This document shows, one piece after another, positions 1 to 5,615 of a stretch of 8,007 bases of DNA (the first letter of the stretch is position 1; the number at the start of each line of letters is the position of its first letter). The stretch spans positions 1 to 8,007 of the forward strand of contig JAUYEQ010000145.1 in assembly GCA_030691295.1 (NCBI GenBank), in the 5' to 3' direction. The notes under the pieces were generated by a model. That model was given only the letters and a program-made list of their open reading frames with translations. It made no database searches and had not been told where the DNA came from. Position numbers and translations under genes: made by a program. Source of the DNA: Bacteroidota bacterium (lineage in GTDB: Bacteria > Bacteroidota > Bacteroidia > Bacteroidales > Prolixibacteraceae).

Positions 1-51
1 GTCAATAGAAAATAGCTTAGATAAGAATTCGCAACTATGATTTTCTCCCAA

Positions 52-2415
52 ATGAAAAAACTAACCATCGCCTCACTTTTTCTGCTATTTATCTTTGTAC
101 AGCTCCCTGCTCTGGAAATTGACAGTTTGACCAATACTAAAAAACCACTTCTTTTCGAAAAGTTGTACCTGCATGTTGACCGTGAATTATATGCACCCGG
201 TGATATAATATGGTTGAAAGCTTATCAAATAAATGGGGTTACTCATGAGCTCAACGCGAATTTCAGGAATATTTTTGTTCAGTTGGTTGCCGAAGATGGT
301 CGCGTGGTTAACGATTTGATGCTGTTTTCGACCAAGGGTCAGGCGAATGGTGAATTTAAAACCGATTCGCTCAAAAATGGTTCTTATACCATAAGGGCAT
401 TTACCAAATATCTCCAAAATTTTGGCGAAGAAGCACTCTTTCACAAAAAAATATGGATCGAAAAAGCTTCAAATATGGTGTTACCCGAGGATAAGCTGGC
501 TCCCGAAAATGTGAAAATTGATATCTCTTTTTTGCCCGAAGGTGGAAACCTGGTGTTAAACGCCGTCAATACCGTGGCTTTCAAAGCGATTGACCAAAAG
601 GGAATGGGAATTTCCGTCACTGGTAAAATCTGGAATGATCTTGGAGACACGATTACATCTTTCAGCTCCGGTTTTCTTGGAATGGGAAAGTTCCTAATGA
701 TGCCTGTTGACGACAGGACCTACTATGCCACCATTTACGGATGGCCTGAAATACGAATTAAATTGGAGCCTGCTCTGACGAATGGTATTGCTATAAATTA
801 CATCGAAAACGGGTATTTGCTGAGGTTTGTCTTGTCTTCAAACATGAAGTTAAATTACGGGAAGTCATTTTATTTTGTGGCTTCGCACAAAGGGATCGTC
901 CTTTTTAACACTAAGATTAAAATGAACGATTTTACACAGTTGCTCGACCTGAGCAAAAGCCAGTTTCCCAAGGGGATTTCAAAAATCACCTTGCTTGATT
1001 CGACTCTGAACCAATTTGCAGAACGGTTAATTTTTGTTGATGATGGCAATGCCGACTTGATTAATCTGAAATTGAGCAAAGCTAAATTTGAGCCTCGCGA
1101 AGAAGTAAATATTAAAGCCGAAGCACTAATGTCTTCCGACGATTCTATTATTTCAACCCTGTCAGTGGCGTTAGTCAACAAAAACTGTTTCGGGGCGGGT
1201 GGGAATAGCCAAAACATTAAAAGTTATTTGCTGCTCGACTCCGATTTGAAAGGAGCCATCGAGTCTCCGGCAACTTATTTTGTTGATGACAACTTTCGTA
1301 CCTCAGCTGAGAAACTTGACCTGTTGATGTTGGTTCATGGATGGAGATCTTATTTTTGGGACGATATTGAGAAAACTTCACAACCGTCAACCGATGATTG
1401 GAATGATGCCGGACTTGATATTTCGGGTTACGTAAAAAAACTTCTGTGGAAAGCACCACGTCCAGATGCAGAATTATCAATGGATTATGTATTTAAGTAT
1501 AACAATATTGGGAAAGCCATAACCGATCAAAACGGACGGTTTCTTTTCAAACACAGTTTTTTATACGATACATTAAAGGTAATGATCAATGCAAAAACGA
1601 AGGAAGGGTCATCGAATCTTGAAATTATGCTTGATCCTTTGCCGAAAAAGGATTCGGTGGTTTCGCCTGCCTTGTTAGTCAACTCATGTTTTACAATGGA
1701 GCTGAATCCTGGTTTTAACAGCGGTAATTCCTTCCGGCAAATGAAGGAATTGGAATTCAGTCCTGAAAAGGGCACGATTTTATTGGAAGGTGTTGATATA
1801 ATTAAAAAGAAACCAACTGCTTTTAGTCGCAGTTTCGGTGCAATGCCCTGGGCAGATAGAACGCTCACTTTAACCAAAGACGATTATCGTTTTGCGAATG
1901 TAATTGATTATTTAAAAGATAAATTGGCTTCAATAACAGAATATGGAGACGATATCATGATGGGACCTAAATATGTTGATTTTATGATTGATGCAATGTC
2001 TTCTATTACAAGGGATGTCAAAACCATCAGGATGAGAGATATTGAAACAATTGACATTAATTCCAGTTCAAACAGTAAGACAATAGTTGCCATTTATCAA
2101 AAAGATAATAATTACAAGTTGGTTCGGCAATATGACGATTACCGGAACGGTAGAATAATTCTGAAAGTAAGAGGTTTTAACATGCCTGCCAAATTCTACT
2201 CACCAAATTCTACTCCTGAAAATATTGAAACACTCAAGCCAGATTACCGGCCCACATTATTCTGGAATCCTGAACTGAAATTTGAGAACGGGAAAACAAA
2301 TATCGACTTTTTTACTTCCGACGAATTGGCCGATTATGTTGTGGTTGTGGAAGGCATTACCAAAAACGGCAAAATATGTTTCGGGACTGCCAGTTTTTCG
2401 GTTGACAAAAATTAA
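52..2415 (+). CDS. Secreted MG2 (macroglobulin-like) protein with CarboxypepD_reg-like and degenerate TonB-plug-like regions
   Basis: I recognise this as a large secreted protein family of Bacteroidota, of unknown precise function. Numbering is from the ATG at 52. Residues 1-21 are a clean signal peptide (MKK, then a Leu/Phe/Ile-rich core). An MG2-like beta-sandwich follows at about 36-143, with the motif LYLHVDRELYAPGD. A second macroglobulin-like domain begins at the conserved LPEGG (about 161-165). Family-typical motifs are AERLIFV, SYLLLDSDLKG and HGWRSYFW (about 427-434). A CarboxypepD_reg-like domain lies at about 456-525 (ISGYV ... TDQNGRFLF). Residues about 576-680 resemble a decayed TonB plug, and a terminal beta domain (LFWNPELKF ... 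FFTSDELADY) closes the protein. There is no outer-membrane barrel, so it is probably periplasmic or surface-attached. An in-frame ATG at 37 would add five residues (MIFSQ); I prefer 52 because MKK begins a standard signal peptide. Neither start has a Shine-Dalgarno. The family assignment is firm; the role is not known. Confidence 0.85.
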   Translation: MKKLTIASLFLLFIFVQLPALEIDSLTNTKKPLLFEKLYLHVDRELYAPGDIIWLKAYQINGVTHELNANFRNIFVQLVAEDGRVVNDLMLFSTKGQANGEFKTDSLKNGSYTIRAFTKYLQNFGEEALFHKKIWIEKASNMVLPEDKLAPENVKIDISFLPEGGNLVLNAVNTVAFKAIDQKGMGISVTGKIWNDLGDTITSFSSGFLGMGKFLMMPVDDRTYYATIYGWPEIRIKLEPALTNGIAINYIENGYLLRFVLSSNMKLNYGKSFYFVASHKGIVLFNTKIKMNDFTQLLDLSKSQFPKGISKITLLDSTLNQFAERLIFVDDGNADLINLKLSKAKFEPREEVNIKAEALMSSDDSIISTLSVALVNKNCFGAGGNSQNIKSYLLLDSDLKGAIESPATYFVDDNFRTSAEKLDLLMLVHGWRSYFWDDIEKTSQPSTDDWNDAGLDISGYVKKLLWKAPRPDAELSMDYVFKYNNIGKAITDQNGRFLFKHSFLYDTLKVMINAKTKEGSSNLEIMLDPLPKKDSVVSPALLVNSCFTMELNPGFNSGNSFRQMKELEFSPEKGTILLEGVDIIKKKPTAFSRSFGAMPWADRTLTLTKDDYRFANVIDYLKDKLASITEYGDDIMMGPKYVDFMIDAMSSITRDVKTIRMRDIETIDINSSSNSKTIVAIYQKDNNYKLVRQYDDYRNGRIILKVRGFNMPAKFYSPNSTPENIETLKPDYRPTLFWNPELKFENGKTNIDFFTSDELADYVVVVEGITKNGKICFGTASFSVDKN

Positions 2416-2423
2416 AACCCAAA

Positions 2424-3371
2424 CTAATTCAACCTCAGTACCGATCCTATTTTCAGTGTTTTCTGGGCAGTAATGTTGTTTGCCGCACAAAGTTGTTTGA
2501 CCGAAGTATTGTATTTTCTGGCAATAACCGATAGCGTGTCACCTTTCCTGATAACATGTTTCGAGGATTTTACTTTGGTATTTACGTTGGCGGCGATTGT
2601 TGGAATGCTTTGATTTGCAGCGACGATCATTTTCGTTTCAATTGGCTCTTTCTTGTTGAAGTTCTGAGGGTCGATTTCGAACTGTTTGTTTTTGTAATAA
2701 ATATGATTGCTGCGCAATGCACACAGTTTAAAATCGATGTATTTGTTCGAGTCAAACGGTTCGCCAAATAAACGGGTTTCAAAATGAAGGTGGTTGCAGG
2801 TAGCCCTGCCGGTTCGTCCGCCCAGGCCAATTACATCGCCGGCCTTGATGGTGTCGTTTATGTTTACACTAATTGATTGCAAATGTGCATAAATGGTTTC
2901 GAGGCCATTGCTGTGTCTCACCAGTACAAGGTTTCCATATCCGCTGAAGCGTTTTGCCAACCTGACTTTTCCATCAAATGCGCAACGAACGGTGTCGCCT
3001 GCATTTAATCTGATATCAGTTCCGGTATGCATCCTTCGTCCGCGGTGGCCAAATTTCGAAATCACAGGGCCGATTACTGGTATTACAAAGGGTTTGTCGT
3101 AAGCTTCGGTTAATCTGATGGTAACCAATTCATCTTTTGGTGGGAGGGTGGTTAAAGGATACCTGATTTGGGTACTGTTCCAAATGTTGTGATAAAAAGT
3201 TTCATCGTTTGACTGAAGTGAGTCGGATGATAATTCTTCCTCTGTGTTGTGAATAGAATCCGTTTCACAGAATTCTATATCGTTTTGCAGGGTATCAGGA
3301 AGAGCTGGCTGTGAATGGGTGCTTATAGCAAATAACAGGCTGGTAATTAGTGTTATAGTTCTTATAGTCAT
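2424..3371 (-). CDS. Exported M23 family metallopeptidase with C-terminal LysM domain
   Basis: Probable zinc-dependent peptidoglycan endopeptidase that cuts peptide stems or cross-links in the periplasm, held on the wall by LysM. Of 315 residues, about 1-21 form a signal peptide (MTIRTITLITSLLFAIST core). An acidic, Ser/Asp/Glu-rich linker runs to about 60. The M23 domain covers about 88-205: FGHRGRRMHTGTDI carries ligands H115 and D119, YAHL carries H163, and NHLHFE carries H194 and H196. All the family's metal-binding and catalytic positions are therefore present, which argues for an active enzyme rather than an EnvC/NlpD-type activator. LysM spans about 271-314 (HVIRKGDTLSVIARKYN ... LKIGSVLRL). 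LysM lies at the C-terminus, the reverse of the NlpD order. A TTG six bases upstream (3375-3377) is possible, but the ATG at 3371 is the better start. The gene converges on the MG2 gene and is divergent from the transglycosylase-like gene. Confidence 0.93.
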   Translation of the reverse strand: MTIRTITLITSLLFAISTHSQPALPDTLQNDIEFCETDSIHNTEEELSSDSLQSNDETFYHNIWNSTQIRYPLTTLPPKDELVTIRLTEAYDKPFVIPVIGPVISKFGHRGRRMHTGTDIRLNAGDTVRCAFDGKVRLAKRFSGYGNLVLVRHSNGLETIYAHLQSISVNINDTIKAGDVIGLGGRTGRATCNHLHFETRLFGEPFDSNKYIDFKLCALRSNHIYYKNKQFEIDPQNFNKKEPIETKMIVAANQSIPTIAANVNTKVKSSKHVIRKGDTLSVIARKYNTSVKQLCAANNITAQKTLKIGSVLRLN

Positions 3372-3418
3372 TTTCAAAATTTGGGTTGATAAACTAGCTC
3401 AAAAATTTGAACGGGTAA

Positions 3419-3426
3419 CAAAAGTA
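3419..3426 (-). promoter_or_regulatory. Candidate Bacteroidota -7 promoter element for the M23-LysM gene
   Basis: The + strand reads CAAAAGTA, which on the - strand is TACTTTTG and matches the Bacteroidota sigma-ABfr -7 consensus TAnnTTTG. It would start RNA around 3412, giving a leader of roughly 40 bases before the ATG at 3371. No good TTTG -33 element lies at the usual spacing of about 19 bases, so the call rests on the -7 match and its position. The M23 start itself has no Shine-Dalgarno, only an A-rich leader. Confidence 0.4.
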
Positions 3427-3498
3427 ACTTTTTCATTATTTATTCTGGCATTTCCTGCAAATTACATCCTGCTTTTAACATTTAATAACACCTTTTAA

Positions 3499-3506
3499 TA
3501 CATTTG
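3499..3506 (+). promoter_or_regulatory. Candidate Bacteroidota -7 promoter element for the transglycosylase-like/NAGPA operon
   Basis: TACATTTG matches the TAnnTTTG consensus exactly. A transcript would begin near 3512-3514 and enter the Shine-Dalgarno at 3519-3524 almost at once, leaving a leader of about 24 bases. The -33 position holds TTTTAA (3473-3478), a weak match to TTTG. The site also overlaps a possible TTG start at 3504, which is another reason to reject that TTG as the translation start. Confidence 0.5.
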
Positions 3507-3518
3507 CTGCAACTAAAA

Positions 3519-3524
3519 AGGAGG
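3519..3524 (+). promoter_or_regulatory. Strong Shine-Dalgarno (AGGAGG) deciding the start at 3537
   Basis: AGGAGG, inside AAAGGAGGAAG (3517-3527), stands 12 bases before the ATG at 3537; the GGAAG part of it is 9 bases away. It fixes the start at 3537 rather than the in-frame TTG at 3504, which has no such site. No other start in this window has a comparable motif, and Bacteroidota generally make little use of Shine-Dalgarno sequences. Confidence 0.6.
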
Positions 3525-3536
3525 AAGAATTTAGAA

Positions 3537-4655
3537 ATGAAAAACAGGGTTTTTCGCAAAATTTTGAAGTACTTAAGTTTCGGATTTGCAGGTGTTTTCG
3601 CGTTGATTGGCTTGGTTCTTACAATGGGTTTTTTTGCAGTAAAATTTCATCTGACCGATGATCCGGGGGTAGTTGATATAAATGACCGTTATTTTCAGGA
3701 AATAAAAGACAAATACGGAAAATCATCGGATGACAGTTCTGTAACGGTCAACTTTAATGAAGCGCGCTTATTGCACAACCTTTCGGTATTGAGCAGGTAT
3801 TATCCGGCCAATGCATTTTACATCCAGAATGCATATTTTAAAAGCCGTAACCTGAAGGAAGCTCAACGAATGATTCAGGCAGTAAATCTGTATCTTCAAA
3901 ACAATGTGGAATACCATACCGAAGTGGGTGGTTTTGAAGAAAGTGGCGATCCGAAGAAAATGCAGGTAAGCACGGGAAGTGTTTTCGAATGGATGAATAT
4001 CAATGAGTGGCAAGACTTTAAACTTGCTGTTGCAAAGGACAAGCACCTTATCGATTCTGCCGCACACGCGACAGGCGTTGAGCCCCGTCTGATTGTGTCG
4101 GTGCTGGTTGGCGAACAAATCCGCCTGTTTAATTCGAGCCGCGAAGCCTATAAAAAATGGATCGGGCCGTTGAAAATCCTTTCGGTTGAAACCACTTTTT
4201 CACTGGGAGTGACCGGTATCAAAGTTCCAACTGCACAAACGATCGAAAAAAACCTGTACGACAGCACATCGGTTTTTTATCTGGGCGAAAAATATAAACA
4301 CCTGTTAGACTTTCAAACAAAAAACATTTCTCAGGAACGTTTTAACCGGCTGACATCCTATAAAAACCATTATTATTCATACCTGTATGCTGCGCTCAAC
4401 GTGAAGCAGATAAAGATGCAATGGGAAAAGTCAGGATATCCGATTGACGACCGGCCCGAAATACTGGCTACTTTGTACAACATTGGCTATGAAGTTTCTG
4501 TTCCAAAAGAAAATCCGGTGGTTGGCGGTTCTGGCATAAATATCAAAGGCAAAAGGTATTCTTTTGGTGCAGTAGCTTATGAATTCTATTATTCAGGAGA
4601 ATTGTACGAACTTTTCCCCTTTAAAAATGCAAAATTCGATTTTACGGATGTGTAA
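3537..4655 (+). CDS. Membrane-anchored protein, lytic transglycosylase-like (uncharacterised)
   Basis: This is a 372-residue protein that I do not assign to a named gene. A basic N-terminus (MKNRVFRKILK) leads into one membrane segment at about 12-36, with the rest predicted in the periplasm. The region 175-320 has the layout of a lysozyme-like transglycosylase. A helix ends in LIVSVLVGEQ with E193 as candidate catalytic acid. It is followed by FSLGVTGIKVPTAQTIE (221-237), comparable to the 'S.G..QI.P.TA' segment after the catalytic Glu in SLT enzymes, and by EILATLYNIGYE (308-319), comparable to the later 'Y.N.G' motif. Overall it recalls DUF1402-type proteins, from memory only. The C-terminus (GGSGINIKGKRYSFGAVAYEFYY, about 330-352, written here as one motif region) is probably extra structure. 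The start is set by AGGAGG at 3519-3524. It shares an operon with the next gene (8-base overlap). The transglycosylase activity is inference; the family-level resemblance is moderate. Confidence 0.78.
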   Translation: MKNRVFRKILKYLSFGFAGVFALIGLVLTMGFFAVKFHLTDDPGVVDINDRYFQEIKDKYGKSSDDSSVTVNFNEARLLHNLSVLSRYYPANAFYIQNAYFKSRNLKEAQRMIQAVNLYLQNNVEYHTEVGGFEESGDPKKMQVSTGSVFEWMNINEWQDFKLAVAKDKHLIDSAAHATGVEPRLIVSVLVGEQIRLFNSSREAYKKWIGPLKILSVETTFSLGVTGIKVPTAQTIEKNLYDSTSVFYLGEKYKHLLDFQTKNISQERFNRLTSYKNHYYSYLYAALNVKQIKMQWEKSGYPIDDRPEILATLYNIGYEVSVPKENPVVGGSGINIKGKRYSFGAVAYEFYYSGELYELFPFKNAKFDFTDV

Positions 4656-5523
4656 ATCAATTCTTTCTAAATGCTGGCCAGGAAGATTCTATATTTTGAT
4701 GTTCGTTGTGTTTTTTATGACTTCCATAGGCGTAAAAGCCCAGAATAAATGGATTGATGAAATAAAGTGGACCAACCTGATGGATGGCTTGCAGCTTGCT
4801 GAACTGGATGCCCCGCTGAAATCGGTGGTCAACGATTCGAAACTGACCGTATTGAAAATAGATGCCCGCAAATTTGAGTTCGAATTCCTGACTGCATCCG
4901 AGCATGGTAAACATCCGCGAACGGCTCCAGATTGGGCAAAGGAGTTCGGCATGAACATCATTATCAATGCAGGAATGTACAGCTACAATAAAACCCAATC
5001 AAACAAAGGTTACCTGAAGAGCCGCACCCATCTGAACAATCCGGTGAAAGCGTCCTATTACAACGCGATGATGGTCATGCATCCGAAAGATCCGGCAAAG
5101 CCGCCTTTCGAAATCATTGATATTACCTGTCAGAGTTGGGAAAAGGTAAAAACCCAATACCATTCTTTGTGCCAGGGAATGAGAATGATTAGCTGCTCAG
5201 GAGAAGCAATGGCTTTTACTAAAAGACCCGATCAATCGTGCAGTATGATACTAACAGCCACAGATGTTTCAGGCAATTTGTACATTGTTTTTACCCGATC
5301 GCCTTATACTCACCGCGATATGATAAGTTTTTTATTGGGTATGCCAATGGATATCCGAACGACAGTCTATTTGGAAGGTGGCCCGGAGACAAGTCTGTAT
5401 GTGAACACCGGCGACACGGTCATTGCCAAATTCGGCAGTTATGTTTCCAACACCTGCGACAATGACGACAACGATCATTTCCGTAAAATTCCCAATGTAA
5501 TTTCATTCAGGATAAGGAAATAG
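4648..5523 (+). CDS. Exported phosphodiester glycosidase family protein (NAGPA/DUF2233 domain)
   Basis: The domain is that of N-acetylglucosamine-1-phosphodiester alpha-N-acetylglucosaminidase. Family members cleave sugar-phosphodiester bonds; the bacterial substrates are mostly unknown. Numbering is from the ATG at 4648 (291 residues). Residues 1-32 are a signal peptide (basic start, then FYILMFVVFFM, cleavage near GVKAQ). The domain runs from about 66 to 290: LTVLKIDARKFEFEFLTA, the conserved IIINAGMY (104-111), GYL (121-123), a CQGMRM segment, LYIVFTRSPYTHRDM, and the signature YLEGGPETSLY (241-251). The signature has Glu where many relatives have Asp (LDGG). The start codon lies inside the end of the upstream gene: ATGTGTAA contains this ATG and that gene's TAA, which suggests translational coupling. 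Other in-frame ATGs exist at 4579, 4627 and 4699; 4648 best fits both the signal peptide and the overlap. Function is known only at family level. Confidence 0.85.
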   Translation: MCKSILSKCWPGRFYILMFVVFFMTSIGVKAQNKWIDEIKWTNLMDGLQLAELDAPLKSVVNDSKLTVLKIDARKFEFEFLTASEHGKHPRTAPDWAKEFGMNIIINAGMYSYNKTQSNKGYLKSRTHLNNPVKASYYNAMMVMHPKDPAKPPFEIIDITCQSWEKVKTQYHSLCQGMRMISCSGEAMAFTKRPDQSCSMILTATDVSGNLYIVFTRSPYTHRDMISFLLGMPMDIRTTVYLEGGPETSLYVNTGDTVIAKFGSYVSNTCDNDDNDHFRKIPNVISFRIRK

Positions 5524-5613
5524 AAATTTCCGTATATTGCACGATATTATTGAGTTGAAGCATTTCTGCCACTAATTTATTTTTTCGGCAGAGAACCAAT
5601 ATAAGCGTGCAAT
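5524..5613. other. Intergenic region upstream of cheB-cheR, with nested inverted repeats
   Basis: This 90-base AT-rich gap separates the phosphodiester glycosidase gene from the CheB-CheR fusion. It holds no ORF and no clear Shine-Dalgarno. It contains a 10-bp inverted repeat and a smaller nested hairpin, both listed separately. TATATTGC (5533-5540) is one base short of a TAnnTTTGC-type promoter and could be a weak promoter for the fusion gene. No canonical terminator follows the operon: the T-run (5580-5585) is in the loop of the small hairpin, not after its stem. Confidence 0.6.
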
Positions 5614-5615
5614 AT
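5534..5615 (+). repeat. Perfect 10-bp inverted repeat reaching into the cheB-cheR start codon
   Basis: ATATTGCACG at 5534-5543 and its exact reverse complement CGTGCAATAT at 5606-5615 are separated by 62 bases. The right arm includes the first two bases of the ATG at 5614-5616. In RNA this would form a 10-bp stem closing over the ribosome-binding region. In DNA the two half-sites could instead bind a protein or be facing promoter-like elements. Confidence 0.75.
5565..5592 (+). repeat. Nested hairpin inside the cheB-cheR leader
   Basis: TCTGCC (5565-5570) pairs perfectly with GGCAGA (5587-5592) across a 16-base T-rich loop. Adding a G-U pair (5564/5593) and a T-A pair (5563/5594) makes about 8 bp. 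It lies wholly within the 10-bp inverted repeat at 5534-5615, so the two could stack as one structured leader. No T-run follows the right arm, which argues against a terminator. Confidence 0.5.

Noticed and set aside
870..1877. Several minus-strand ORFs of 85-116 residues inside the MG2 gene.
   Set aside because: They lie opposite a well-supported gene, show no domain, signal peptide or start site, and have random-looking composition.
2400..2434. GGTTGA (2400-2405) and TCAACC (2429-2434) as a bidirectional terminator between the convergent genes.
   Set aside because: The stem is only 6 bp with a 23-base loop, no GC-rich core and no T-run, so it is likely chance.
2556..3102. Plus-strand ORFs within the M23-LysM gene.
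   Set aside because: They are shadows of the minus-strand gene, whose catalytic motifs are complete.
3504..3536. TTG start at 3504 adding 11 residues to the transglycosylase-like protein.
   Set aside because: It overlaps the candidate -7 element and would put the AGGAGG inside the coding region; the ATG at 3537 with that Shine-Dalgarno explains the site better.
5561..5595. Small hairpin as an intrinsic terminator for the upstream operon.
   Set aside because: The T-run is in the loop, not after the stem, so it lacks the required layout.
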